Of a stretch of DNA of 64,000 nt, positions 48,658 to 62,720 are shown piece by piece. How positions within the stretch are numbered: position 1 is the stretch's first letter; every line of letters starts with the position of its first letter. Both the position numbers and the translations under genes were made by a program. Origin of the DNA: Delphinus delphis (lineage: Eukaryota > Chordata > Mammalia > Artiodactyla > Delphinidae). Location of the stretch: NCBI RefSeq assembly GCF_949987515.2, contig NC_082697.1, positions 23,257,730 to 23,321,729 on the forward strand. Direction: 5' to 3'. The notes under the pieces are model-generated. The model was not told the origin of the DNA. It ran no database searches and saw nothing but the letters and a program-made list of their open reading frames with translations.

Positions 48658-51600
48658 TGGGAGTGTTTTCTTGATTTCACTTTCAGATTTTTCATCCTTA
48701 GTGTATAGGAATGCCAAAGATTTCTGTGCATTAATTTTGTATCCTGCTACTTTACCAAATTCATTGATTAGCTCTAGTAGTTTTCTGGTAGCATATTTAG
48801 GATTCTCTATGTATAGTATCATGTCATCTGCAAATAGTGACAGCTTTACTTCTTCTTTTCCGATTTGGATTCCTTTTATTTCCTTTTTTTCTCTGATTGC
48901 TGTGGCTAAAACTTCCCAAACTATGTTGAATAAGAGTGGTGAGAGTGGGCAACCTTGTCTTGTTCCTGATCTTAGAGGAAATGCTTTCAGTTTTTCACCA
49001 TTGAGGACAATGTTGGCTGTGGGTTTGTCATATATGGCCTTTATTATGTTGAGGAAAGTTCCCTCTATGCCTACTTTCTGCAGGGTTTTTATCATAAATT
49101 GGTGTTGAATTTTGTCAAAAGCTTTCTCTGCATCTCTTGAGATGATCATATGGTTTTTCTCCTTCTTTGTTAACATGGTGTATCACATTGATTGATTTGC
49201 GTATATTGAAGAATCCTTGCATTCCTGGAATAAACCCCACTTGATCATGGTGTATGATCCGTTTAATGTGCTGTTGGATTCTGTTTGCTAGTAATTTGTT
49301 GAGGATTTTTGCATCTATGTTCATCAGTGATATTGGCCTGTAGTTTTCTTTCTTTGTGACATCCTTGTCTGGTTTTGGTATCAGGGTGATGGTGGCCTCG
49401 TAGAATGAGTTGGGGAGTGTTCCTCCCTCTGCTATATTTTGGAAGAGTTTGAGAAGGATAGGTGTTAGCTCTTCTCTAAATGTTTGATAGAATTCGCCTG
49501 TGAAGCCATCTGGTCCTGGGCTTTTGTTTGTTAGAAGATTTTTAATCGCAGTTTCAATTTCAGTGCTTGTGATTGGTCTGTTCATATTTTCTATTTCTTC
49601 CTGATTCAGTCTTGGCAGGTTGTGCCTTTCTAAGAATTTGTCCATTTCTTCCAGGTTGTCCATTTTATTGGCGTAGAGTTGCTTGTAGTAATCTCTCATG
49701 ATCTTTTGTATTTCTGCAGTGTCAGTTGTTACTTCTCCTTTTTCATTTCTAATTCTATTGATTTCAGTCTTCTCCCTTTTTTTCTTGATGAGTCTGGCTA
49801 ATGGTTTATCAATTTTGTTTATCTTCTCAAAGAACCAGCTTTTAGTTTTATTGATCTTTGCTATCGTTTCCTTCATTTATTTTTCATTTATTTCTGATCT
49901 CATTTTTATGATTTCTCTCCTTCTGCTAAGTTTGGGGGTTTTTTGTTCTTCTTTCTCTAATTGCTTTAGGTGCAAGGTTAGGTTGTTTATTCGAGATGTT
50001 TCCTGTTTCTTAAGGTAGGATTGTATTGCTATAAACTTCCCTCTTAGAACTGCTTTTGCTGCATCCCATAGATTTTGAGTCGTCGTGTCTCCACTGTCAT
50101 TTGTTTCTAGGTATTTTTTGATTTCCTCTTTGATTTCTTCAGTGATCACTTCGTTATTAAGTAGTGTATTGTTTAGCCTCCACGTGTTTGTATTTTTTAC
50201 AGATCTTTTCCTGTGATTGATATCTATTCTCATAGCATTGTGGTCGGAAAAGATACTTGATACAATTTCAATTTTCTTAAATTTACCAAGGCTTGATTTG
50301 TGACCCAAGATATGATCTATCCTGGAGAATGTTCCATGAGTACTAGAGAAAAATGTGTATTCTGTTGTTTTTGGATGAAATGTCCTATAAATATCATTTA
50401 AGTCCATCTTGTATAATGTATCATTTAAAGCTTGTGTTTCCTTATTTATTTTCATTTTGGATGATCTGTCCATTGGTGAAAGCGGGGTGTTAAAGTCCCC
50501 TACTATGAATGTGTTACTGTTGATTTCCCCTTTTATGGCTGTTAGTATTTGCGTTATGTATTGAGGTGCTCCTATGTTGGGTGCATAAATATTTACAACT
50601 GTTATATCTTCTTGGATCAATCCCTTGATCATTATGTAGTGTCCTTCTTTGTCTCTTCTAATAGTCTTTATTTTAAAGACTATTTTGTCTGATATGAGAA
50701 TTGCTACTCCAGCTTTCTTTTGGTTTCCATTTGCATGAAATATCTTTTTCCATCCCCTTACTTTCAGTCTGTATGTGTCTCTAGGTCTGGAGTGGGTCTC
50801 TTGTAGACAGCAAATATATGCGTCTTGTTTTTGTATCCATTCAGTCAATCTGTGTCTTTTGGTGGGAGCATTTAGTCCATTTACGTTTAAGGTAATTATT
50901 GATATGTATGTTCCTATTCCTATTTTCTTAATGTTTTGGGTTCGTTATTGTAGGTCTTTTCCTTCTCTTGTGTTTCTTGCCTAGAGAAGTTCCTTTAGCA
51001 ATTGTTGTATAGCTGGTTTGGTGGTGCTGAACTCTCTCAGCTTTTGCTTGTCTGTAAAGGTTTTAATTTCTCCATCAAATCTGAATGAGATCCTTGCTGG
51101 GTAGAGTAATCTTGGTTGCAGGTTTTTCTCCTTCATCACTTACAATATGTCCTGCCACTCCCTTCTGGCTTGCAGAGTTTCTGCTGAAAGATCAGCTGTT
51201 AACCTTATGGGGATTCCCTTGTGTGTTATTTGTTGTTTTTCCCTTGCTGCTTTTAATATGTTTTCTTTGTGTTTAATTTTTGACAGTTTGATTAATATGT
51301 GTCTTGGCGTATTTCTCCTTGGATTTATCCTGTATGGGACTCTCTGTGCTTCCTGGACTTGATTAACTATTTCCTTTCCCATATTAGGGAAGTTTTCAAC
51401 TATAATCTCTTCAATATTTTCTCAGTCCCTTTCTTTTTCTCTTCTTCTGGAACCCCTATAATTCGAATATTGGTGTGTTTAATGTTGTCCCAGAGGTCTC
51501 TGAGACTGTTCTCAGTTCTTTTCATTCTTTATTCTGCTCTGAATTAGTTATTTCCACTATTTTATCTTCCAGGTCACTTATCCGTTCTTCTGCCTCAGTT

Positions 51601-52375
51601 ATTCTATTGATCCCATCTAGAGTATTTTTCATTTCATTTATTGTGTTGTTCATCATTGTTTGTTTCATCTTTAGTTCTTCTAGGTCCTTGTTAAATGTTT
51701 CTTGCATTTTGTCTATTCTATTTCCAAGATTTTGGATCATCTTTACTATCATTATTCTGAATTCTTTTTCAGGTAGACTGCCTATTTCCTCTTCATTTGT
51801 TAGGTCTGGTGGGTTTTTATCTTGCTCCTTCATCTGCTGTGTGTTTTTCTGTCTTTTCATTTTGCTTATCTTACTGTGTTTGGGGTCTCCTTTTTGCAGG
51901 CTGCAGGTTCGTAGTTCCTGTTGTTTTTGGTGTCTGTCCCCAGTGGCTAAGGTTGGTTCAGTGGGTTGTGTAGGCTTCCTGGTGGAGGGGACTAGTGCCT
52001 GTGTTCTGGTGGATGAGGCTGGATCTTGTCTTTCTGGTGGGCAGGTCCACGTCTGGTGGTGTGTTTTGGGGTGTCTGTCAACTTATTATGATTTTGGGCA
52101 GCCTCTCTGCTAATGGGTGGTGTTGTGTTCCTGTCTTGCTAGTTGTTTGGCATAGGATGTCCAGCACTGAAGCTTGCTGGTCGTTGAGTGAAGCTAGGTG
52201 TTGGTGTTGAGATGGAGATCTCTGGGAGATTTTCGCCGTTTGATATTATGTGCAGCTGGAAGGTCTCTTGTGGACCAGTGTCCTGAAGTTGGCTCTCCCA
52301 CCTCAGAGGCACAGCACTAACTCCTGGCTGCAGCACCAAGAGCCTTTCATCCACACAGCTCAGAAGAAAAGGGAG

Positions 52376-52700
52376 AAAAAGTAGAAAGAAAGAATTAGTA
52401 GAAGTAGAAAGAAAGAAAGAAAGGAGGGAGGGAGGGAGGGAGGGAGGGAGGGAGCAAGGAAGGAAGGAGGGAAGGAAGGAAAAAAAGAAAGAAAGAAGAT
52501 AAAGTAAAATAAAATAAAGTAAGATAAATATAATAAAGTTATTAAAATAAAAAATTATTATTAAGAGGAAAAAAAAAACAAAAAACAAAAATACGGATGG
52601 ATAGAACCCTGGAACAAATGGTGGAAGCAAAGCTATACAGACAAAATCTCACACAGAAGCATACACATACACACAAAAAAAGGAAAAGAGGAAAGAATAA
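52376..52700. repeat. Purine-rich (GGGA/GAAA)n and A-rich tract within the LINE-1 5' region
   Basis: GAAA, GGGA and GGAA units, then AATAA-rich sequence. It lies between ORF1 and the GC-rich 5' UTR, so is either a feature of this L1 subfamily or a local expansion. Confidence 0.75.
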
Positions 52701-53904
52701 TAAATCTTGCTCTCAAAGTCCACCTCCTTAATTTGGGATGATTCGTTGTCTATTCACGTATTCCACAGATGCAGGGTACATCAGGTTGATTGTGGAGCTT
52801 TAATCCGCTGCTTCTGCGGCTGCTGGGAGAGATTTCCCTTTCTCTTCTTTGTTCTCACAGCTCCCAGGGGCTCAGCTTTGGATTTGGCCCCGCCTGTGAG
52901 TGTAGGTCGCCGGAGTGCGTCTGTTCTTTGCTCAGACAGGACGTGGTTAAAGGAGCCGCTGATTCGGAGGCTCTGGCTCACTCAGGTCGGGGGTAGGGAG
53001 GGTCCTGCAGCGGCAGAGGCCAGCGTGACGTTGCACCAGCCTGAGGCGTGCCGTGCGTTCTCCCGGGGGAGTTGTCCCTGGATCCCGTGACCCTGGCAGT
53101 GGCGGGCTGCACAGGCTCCCCGGAAGGGGTGTGTGGATAGTGACCTGTGTTTGCACACAGGCTTCTTGGTGGCGGCAGCAGCAGCCTTAGCGTCTCATGC
53201 CCGTCTCTGGGGTCTGCGCTTTTAGCCACGGCTCGCGCCCGTCTCTGGAGCTCCTTTAAGCGGCGCTCTTAATCCCCTCTCCTCGCGCACCAGGAAATAA
53301 AGAGGGAAGAAAAAGTCTCTTGCCTCTTCTGCAGGTCCAGACTTTTCCCCGGACTCCCTTCCGGCCAGCCGTGGCGCACTAACGCCCTGCAGGCTGTGTT
53401 CACGCCGCCAACCCCAGTCCTCTCCCTGCGCTCCGACCGAAGCCCCGCCCGCTCCGGCGGGGGAGCAGACAAGCCTCTCGGGCTGGTGAGTGCCGGTCGG
53501 CCCTGATCCTCTGCGCTGGAATCTCTCCGCTTTGCCCTCCGCACCCCTGTTGCTGTGCTCTACTCCACGGCTCCGAAGCTCCCCCTCTCCGCCACCCGCA
53601 GTTTCCGCCCGCGAAGGGGCTTCCTAGTGTGTGGACACTTTTCCTCCTTCACAGCTCCCTCCCGCTGGTGCAGGACCCGTCCCTATCCTTTTGTCTCTGT
53701 TTTTTTTTTTTCTTTTGCCCTAACCAGGTACGTGGGGGGTTTCTTGCCTTTTGGGAGGTCTGAGGTCTTCTGCCAGCGTTCAGTAGGTGTTCTGTAGGAG
53801 TTGTTCCACGTGTAGATGTATTTCTGGTGTATCTATGGGGAGGAATGTGATCTCCGCGTCTTACTCTTCCGCCATCTTCCCGGAAGTAAATAAATTTATT
53901 TTTA

Positions 53905-55110
53905 AAAAACCTTTTAAATGCAATGCTGAGCTTCCAAGAAAGTAAGAGATTTTAGAGTGGAAAAAAAAAAAAAAACAGAATAAAAGCAGGAACTGCTTTA
54001 AAACGTACCCAGGATTTTGTTCTTATCCATGTTTGGTGAAGCCAACAGATCAGGAGATGGTTGCCATTGAAAAGATAGTCTGTTGTTTCAGTTTTCTGTG
54101 TGTGTGGGGGGTGGTGGTGCATGCTGTACCCTGCAGGGCCACACGGGGAAGCATGAGGGCCAGTTCAGAGGCAGAAGGAGGAAGGGAAGTGTGAGGGCCA
54201 GAGCCTTTATTGTGGTTTCTGCAGTAAAGGCAGGACAAGGCAGTGTAAGCAGGCTTAGGATTGGCTAGTTTGAATAATTCCTGTGGGCTCTGGGGTACGG
54301 GGGCTGTCTCACTGTCTCTTGTTGTCTGGAACCTGGCCCTGAGGATGATTAGGGCAGAGGAATATTACTTCCTGGAGTATAAGAGCCAGATAGAGGAGGT
54401 GGTTGGACATTGAATGGGCTCTAGATTGGTTGGTTTGTATATGAAAGGTGCTCTGGCAGGTGTGTTGTTTGCTAACTCTAGGAATTAGTATCCCTGACAG
54501 GTGCAGTTTCTCCCGGGCCAGTATGGCTCCAGATACCACAGCATCAAGATTACAGAAAACAAGAAAATATAGTTAATAACAGGGACCTAGGGAAAAGGAA
54601 TGCTAAAGCTGGCTTTCACCCCACACTTACTGCTGACCTGGGAAACCTCATCTTCCTCGTGGATGGTTGACAGGCAGTGAGGACAGAAGATGAAGTCCTG
54701 GGGCTACCTAGGGGAGGAGTTTGACTGAACGGCCTTATATAAAGTGGAGCCCCCAAAATTACACCCTCTGCATAAGGATGAACAAAAATAGGAACTTGAA
54801 AGGCAGAAGGAGACACCAAGGAAACTTGCCTGTCTTAAACTTGGCATTGGTTAGAGGGGAAAAAGTTTCCCCTAGCATCCATGACCACAAGCTGGCACTA
54901 ATACAGTTCAGGGCCTGAGTTCCCACCATCTGTGTGATCCCCAAAACCTCAAGTGGAGGATTTATTTTAAAGTGGCTGCAGGCTGGTAGTTTGCCTAGGA
55001 AACTGGCAGGAGTGAAAACAAGCTCTCTCTGGCAGAGAACACCCACAACAGCCCCTCAGCATGAGTTAAACGAAACATGAATCATGATTAAAAAGTACTG
55101 AAATATAAAG
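53905..55110. other. FER1L4 intron after the LINE-1
   Basis: Mostly unique-looking. G-rich 'gtgtgtggggggtggtggtg' near 54100. No gene recognised; frames of 60-95 codons have no known homology that I can see. Confidence 0.4.
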
Positions 55111-55126
55111 AAAAAAGCCACCATGG

Positions 55127-55262
55127 GAGGGTGGGAGGGAGACGCAAGAGGGAGGAGATAGGGGGATATATGTATATGTATAGCTGATTCACTTTGTTAT
55201 AAACCAGAAATGAACACACCACTGTAAAGCAATTATACACCAATAAAGATGTTTAAAAAAAA
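55127..55262 (+). mobile_element. Extremely 5'-truncated LINE-1 (3' end only)
   Basis: 'gagggtgggagggagacgca' to 'ccaataaagatgtttaaaaa', the sense version of the 3' end seen at 46.3 kb. Flanks 'aaaaagccaccatg' and 'aaaaagtcaccatgag' form a near-perfect TSD. Confidence 0.85.
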
Positions 55263-55489
55263 AAAGTCACCATGAGTAAGAATTAGCAAAAATAACAACA
55301 CATTCCAGACCCCCAAGGTCATTGATATTGGAATGACTAGATAGAGAATGTAAAATAAGTATATATGAAACGTTTAAAGAAATAAAAGAATGAATTTAAA
55401 ATGAGCAAGGAACAAGAGACTACTAAAAATAAACAGCAAGTTGAAAGGCCCAGTTAGAATGTTTAGAAATTAAAAGTGTAATGTTTTTA

Positions 55490-55750
55490 AATTTAAAACT
55501 CAATAATGGAGCAAAAAATTTGAACAGTCACTTCACAAAAGCAAATATATATATAAGGCCAATAAGCACATGCAAAGATGCTCAACGTGCTTCATCAGCA
55601 GGGAAATGCAAATTAAAACCACAATGAGCTACAATTTCACAAGCGCTAGATTGACGAAAATAAAAAGACTGACGATACCAGGTGTGAAAGATGTGGGGCA
55701 ACTGGAACTCTCATACATGGCAGGTAGGAGTGTAAAAAGACTAAAAATAT
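55490..55750 (+). mobile_element. Old LINE-1 fragment, sense
   Basis: 'tgctcaacgtgcttcatcag' and 'ggaaatgcaaattaaaacca' are the ORF2/3' UTR junction of L1M-type elements. Confidence 0.7.
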
Positions 55751-56490
55751 ATTGCTGTGTATAAATTATACTTCAGTAATTTATGCATAAGTTATGAATT
55801 TACTTAATTACACAGTTATCAAAAACAGAAAAAGTAAGTTTTCTAAATATAGTTTAAACCATGCAATATAGTGCTATATATTGCTTGGGGACGTATGTAT
55901 ATGTAGTAAAAGTATTTTTCCTTTTTTTTTTCTGTGAGTGAGAAACCCCAAATAAAGGGTCTGGCTACTTCAGGGATGAAAAAGGAATTAAGTCAGGTCA
56001 GGGGGACTCAGGAGACTCAGGGGACATTTGTCGGTAGTGTTTAATTTATGAAACAGGGCACACACATGCTCATTGTATTATTTTTTAATACAATTAAAAA
56101 ATTGTAATTATTTTTATTTAGTTAAAATATTCTTAATTTAAAAAGTAAAAAAAGGAATAAAATGTAAAATATGCTCATTGTAAAAAAATGAAGGTCAAGC
56201 AATATGGAAAGTTACAAATTGAATAGTAAGATGTATAAGGGTATACATCTTTCCACATATTTTCTGCTTCATTATATCTTTTGTTATACTTGTATGTCTT
56301 AAGTATTTCAGTAATTAATTTGAAAGTAAATAAAAGTCATCTTGTGCAACCTCTCAGCTAACTCCTTGAGGTGGAAGATCTCTCCCTGGTAACTTCCTGT
56401 TTACACTCAATCGGAGATTAGGTCCGGCAAGAGCCACCTCGGGTTATGACAATGACATTTCTTTCATTTCCACCCCATACTGTCTCCCTA
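55751..56490. other. AT-rich intron, nothing recognised
   Basis: Low-complexity A/T DNA up to the exon at 56492. Confidence 0.4.
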
Positions 56491-56491
56491 G

Positions 56492-57622
56492 GCTACCAAC
56501 CTGGCTCCTGCGGACGCCAACGGCAAAGCAGACCCCTATGTGGTGGTGAGCGCTGGCTGGGAGCGGCTGGACACCAAGGAGCGCTACATCCTCAAGTAGC
56601 TGAATCCCATCTTTGGAGAGTGAGGCTGGGCCCTGGGCTTGGGAATGGAGAGCAACTTTGCCATCCCGCCCTGTGGCTCTCACTCAGGCAGCTGATGTGG
56701 TGTGGGGGGGAATGGACAGAAGCTGTTGAGTCCCCTCACACCCCTACCCCTCACAAGACCACCTCCTAGGGTGTGGAGGTGTTCTCATCACGCTCTCTCC
56801 TGGCCAGGGCCCTAGAGCTCAGCATCTCTCTCCCTGCTGAGCCAGAGTTGACCGTGGCTGTGTTTGATCATGACCTCGTGGGTTCTGATGACCTCATCAG
56901 AGAGACCCACATTGATCTGGAAAACCGATTCTATAGCCACCACAGGGCGAACTGTGGGCTGGCATCCCAGTATGACGTCCCAGTATGACGTGTGAGTCCA
57001 ACAGGGCCCTCAGGAGCCATTCTAAGTCTGACCAAAGACATTCAAGTTCGCATCCCACCTGTCTGTCCAGATCCTTTGATTTCATAGAAGGGGACTCCCC
57101 TGCGACCAAGACATAATAGCTTAATGGTCAAGAAATGGGCTTGGGAGTTGGGATCCTGTAACTAATAAGTCACTTGGCTTTCCTGAGCTTCAGTTTCCTC
57201 ATCTGAAAGACGGGTAATATCAGTATCTCCTTCACAGGAGCACCTGCCATGCATATTTGATTTTCACCGTTACCGTAAGCGAGGGCTTACGGCCAACCTG
57301 TCCCGCAGAGGAGTTACAAACCTGGATCCCAAGTCCTCAAGGGCACCCATCCCTGCCCCTGTGCCCAAGTACGTTCATATCCTGGATCCAACTGAGGCAC
57401 ATTCCTTTTCTGCCGCAGGGATGGCTACAGTGCCTGGCGTGACGCATTTCGGCCTTCGCAGATCCTGGCGGTGCTGTGCCTACCCTGTGGCCTCCCCCCA
57501 CCTGAATACCGAGCCGGGGCTGTCAAGGTGGGCAGCAAACTCTGACACCGCCAGAGACCCTGCCCCCAGGTACCAGCCCCTCTCCGCTGCACAGTCCAGA
57601 GGGAGCAAGATGGAAGAACAAG
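56492..57622 (+). pseudogene. FER1L4: FER1L4 C2E exons: stop, 13-bp tandem duplication, 4-nt deletion
   Basis: Exons 56492-56619 (ATNLAPADANGKADPYVVVS..., then TAG for Gln at 56597-56599 before LNPIFGE), 56808-56991 (LTVAVFDHDLVGSDDLIRET ... RANCGLASQYDV), 57419-57569 (DGYSAWRDAFRPSQILAVLC...) and a tentative 28 nt exon 57595-57622. The calcium-loop aspartates of C2E (DxDLVGSDD) are still visible. The second exon ends in two copies of CCCAGTATGACGT (56966-56978, 56979-56991), shifting the frame. The third lacks four bases near 57540, relative to the human KVFLTPPETL codons. Confidence 0.85.
57110..57240 (+). mobile_element. MIR SINE, sense
   Basis: 'gcttcagtttcctcatctga' preceded by a diverged MIR head. 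Confidence 0.65.
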
Positions 57623-58118
57623 GTACAGGGGGGCCCTGGTGCCCAGCCTAGTGTGCCCCACAAAGAGCCCGCCTCCCTCTGCAAGCAGAGGAGCAGAGTT
57701 TTGGCTGAGTAAGGATGATAGTGGAGAGAAAGTGGTCTTTGTTGGTGAGTGTGAGATCTCCAGGGAGCCCTAGCGAACCCCTCGGAGCCGTAGCTAACTG
57801 GGGACACAGGGGTCCCATACAACATAAAATACGGATGCAGAATTTAGCTCATGCTTCATATATGGCCAGTGGTCTGTTCTCTAAGCAAGGTCTGCACAGA
57901 GGCCACAAAGCCTCCAACCCCACTGTCCCCCTGACTGCTGGCTTTTCACTGGCAAAAGTTGTTAGAGCTTTCTGTGCATTGTGGACTTGCCCTCCCAGCC
58001 CGTGGGTTTGTCCGATGCAGCAGCTGCCTCCGCCTAGAGTGTCTATTGAGTGCAGGGGGAGGAAGGGAGGAGAGTTGGGAACTGTGCGGAACCCAAGCTC
58101 ACACACCTCTTGTTGTAG

Positions 58119-58279
58119 GTAGTGGGGACTCCGAGGTGGCAAGTGAGGTCCGTGAGGAGCCCCAGGCATTGCTGGTGCTGCGGCGCTGGCAGGAGACGCC
58201 TGGGCTTGGGATCCAGCTGGTACCTGAGCACGTAGAAACACGGCCCCTCTACCATCGCCGCAGCCCAGGCCTGCTGCAG
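58119..58279 (+). pseudogene. FER1L4: FER1L4 exon with altered donor
   Basis: Reads SGDSEVASEVREEPQALLVL RRWQETPGLGIQLVPEHVET RPLYHRRSPGLLQ, matching otoferlin [20 protein letters not shown]. The exon should stop after CTGCTGCAG, where human FER1L4 continues in the GSLH exon. The following bases are TT (58280-58281) instead of GT, so normal splicing to 58812 is not expected. Confidence 0.75.
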
Positions 58280-58811
58280 TTGAAGGAGGGCTCAGCACCC
58301 AACCCCGGAACCCCAGGACTCCCACCTGGTCCTGGACCTGGGCCCCCAGGACGCCCTTTCTCCAAGACCTCCACCTGGGCACTGCCACTTTGGACTTCGG
58401 CTCCTGATCCTGGTGCCCAGCATCCCCACTCCAGTCTTGGACTTCCATCCTGGACCCCATACCTACACCCTGGACTCTGGTTCTGAAGGATCCCCACCCG
58501 TGGGCCACCAAGGCTCAGACCTGGCACTCCCAACCTGACCTCTACCCCAGATTCCTAGGATCTGGACCTGGGAGCAGTAGATCTTACTTTTGATCTCAGC
58601 CTTCCACTTCTGGGGCCTCATCTCTGAACCCTCAGGCTAACGTCAACCCTGGAATTCCCAGTTCAGACTCCACCTTCATCCTCATACCCCAGGATCTGCC
58701 CTCTTGACCCCAGCTCTTCTCTCCACCTGGGGTAAGGCACAACCTCTGGCCACAGGGCCGTTAGGGGGGTGGGACCCAGCAAGACCCTTTAGCCTCTTCC
58801 TGTGCCCCCAG

Positions 58812-58897
58812 GGATCCCTTCATGTGTGGATTGACATCTTCCCCGGAGATGTGCCTGCCCCACCTCCAGTTGACGTCAAGCGTCGGCAGCCAATCAG
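58812..58897 (+). pseudogene. FER1L4: FER1L4 short exon, open
   Basis: Encodes GSLHVWIDIFPGDVPAPPPV DVKRRQPI with a pyrimidine tract plus AG acceptor and a GTAAGA donor. It matches otoferlin [20 protein letters not shown]. No lesion is seen. Confidence 0.85.
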
Positions 58898-60662
<1,765 letters not shown>

Positions 60663-60664
60663 TA

Positions 60665-61212
60665 CTGCTTAGCTGCCCTCCTACCTCAACCCCTGGCCCC
60701 GATTTCTGCCCTCATTGCCCTGTCCCCTCTCTCCTGGGTTCCCTACTCTAACCCAATCCTCAATCCTGGATTTCAGACTCTAGGTCTGCTTTCTGGCCTA
60801 ATTACTGAACTTATTCAGCTCTGAGCACCATAACCTCCATTTCCACCCAAATCTCCCACTCAATCCTCTAATTTGACCTGAGCTCGGGTTACACTGGACT
60901 CGACTCCATGGCCTTTAGTCCCTGCTTTGGCGGTCTGGTCCCATCCTTGGGCCCTGTATCATCAGGGTCTGACAACCTGCTGACATTTGGGCTGTGGTGT
61001 GTGGTCCATAGCTGTGGCCTGACTGCCACATTCTAACTTTGGATGCCCCGATTTACAATCCCGCTGTGCTGCCCCTCCCCCAAGATGCTCTCAGCCATCT
61101 TGTCACTTTCTACCTCTGGGCTCGGCTTTCCTTGGTGTCACTCTCAGGGAGGGGAGGTTGGTTCAGATAGACCTTGAGCTCCTGCCTAACCCAGAGAGCT
61201 CTGGACCTGCAG
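60665..61212. other. FER1L4 intron, pyrimidine-rich degenerate repeats
   Basis: C/T-rich 'cctcaatcctggatttcaga'-type themes and the second copy of the 46 bp duplicate. No element is named. Confidence 0.4.
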
Positions 61213-61467
61213 GATCCTTGGAGCTGCAGCTACTGGACATGGTGCGAGGGGCCTGGGGCCCCGAGCTCTGCTCCGTGTGGCTGGTCCGGGACGGGGCCGG
61301 GCCAAGGCGTAATATGTTTCGCTGCCGCCGCTTGCGAGGCTGGTGGCCTGTAGTGAAGCTGCGGGTGCCGGAGGCTCAGGCTGGCAAGAAGAGGAAGAAG
61401 AGGAAGAAGGGCCGGCCAGAAGACTTAAGAGTTCTTGGACTCAGGAGGCAACGTCTACATCCTCACG
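61213..61467 (+). pseudogene. FER1L4: FER1L4 C2F exon with 1-nt insertion
   Basis: Reads SLELQLLDMVRGAWGPELCS VWLVRDGAGPRRNMFRCRRL RGWWPVVKLRV, then a Lys/Arg run (AGKKRKKRKKGRPED). The acceptor is intact and phase 2. At 61427-61428 an extra A (TTAAGAG) shifts the end of the exon; in the other frame the expected FLDSGGNVYILT is readable up to the GTGGGT donor. Confidence 0.85.
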
Positions 61468-61515
61468 GTGGGTGCGGCCAGGGCAGGAACCAGGCCAGGC
61501 AGGGGCCAGGCCTGA

Positions 61516-62049
<534 letters not shown>

Positions 62050-62097
62050 TAAACCTTACGAGGTATCCACCCTGTCCCCTGAACACATGCTGCATAT

Positions 62098-62103
62098 AAT
62101 AAA
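62098..62103 (+). promoter_or_regulatory. FER1L4: AATAAA poly(A) signal of the FER1L4 relic
   Basis: A canonical AATAAA lies 150 bp after the ancestral stop codon. Cleavage would fall near 62115-62125. Its survival is compatible with continued transcription, though it is also short enough to persist by chance. Confidence 0.7.
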
Positions 62104-62399
62104 TGACACTAGGGGCAGAGAACAGATGTGTTCTTGGGTGGCCTCGGGCGCATGAATGCACAGGATGGGAGGCTGCCCACGTGGCCCTGCTGCCGGGAAG
62201 GACAGGGCCCCGCGGCGGGTCACAGCCGAGGAGCCCTGGCCACCGAGGTGTCAGGCCCTCGAGCAGCCCACCTGCTGCGCCTGCTCATGCCAGTGGCTGG
62301 GTCCCTCTCACCCCATCTGCCGTGGCTTCTGCTGCTCCATTGCAGCTAAGCCCTTTATGTGCTCCGTGAACCTGTACCGACCCTGAGAGAAGGCAGATC

Positions 62400-62720
62400 A
62401 CTTAGGACACTTGACTGCAAGTGACAGAAATCCTAACCCAAGCTGGCTTAAGCAAAAAGGGAATTTATTGGCTTACACAGCTGTAATTCCCTGGAATTGG
62501 TTGGCTTCAGGTGCTGTTTGTCTCAGGGTTCAAACAATGTCACTAGGACTGGTTCTCTGCCTGAGCTTGGCGCTGCAGTCCTCAGGGGAAGCTCATTTGC
62601 AGACAGGGGCTCTCCTCGGAAGTGCAGGACGGCTGCAGCAACCCCACATCTCCCCATACGCATGTCCGGAAGGAAAGAAAGCTTTCCTAGGCCTGACAGA
62701 TGCTAGCTTGCTCTGGGTCA
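62400..62720. mobile_element. Old interspersed repeat, family not named
   Basis: 'ctgcaagtgacagaaatcct' with 'aagcaaaaagggaatttatt' is a widespread mammalian repeat start. I cannot recall the family with certainty. Confidence 0.45.

Larger units (their letters stand above)
46294..53884 (-). mobile_element. Full-length LINE-1, inactive, antisense
   Basis: Runs from a poly(T) at 46294 to a 5' end reading GGGAAGATGGCGGAAGAGTA on the minus strand, and is flanked by AAGTAAATAAATTT. ORF1 lies at about 51860-50990 (MKRQKNTQQMKEQDK..., coiled coil, then a break after SEQNKE). ORF2 lies at about 50900-47500: endonuclease (ICCLQETHSRPRD, VGDFNTPLSPMDR, FSRIDHILGHKS, SDHNAMRIDI), RT ([19 protein letters not shown]) and C-terminus. 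Breaks: a stop at about 49876, a frameshift near 49150 and SINE insertions at 48453 and 47012. The 5' UTR (52.8-53.9 kb) is GC-rich. Confidence 0.93.

Noticed and set aside
47548..50848. Active LINE-1 coding capacity
   Set aside because: ORF2 has an internal stop, a frameshift and a SINE insertion, and ORF1 is also interrupted, so the element is dead.
57595..57622. Firm call of a 28 nt FER1L4 exon
   Set aside because: It has AG/GT ends and a plausible EEQ, but its phase does not fit both neighbours, so it is only mentioned as tentative.
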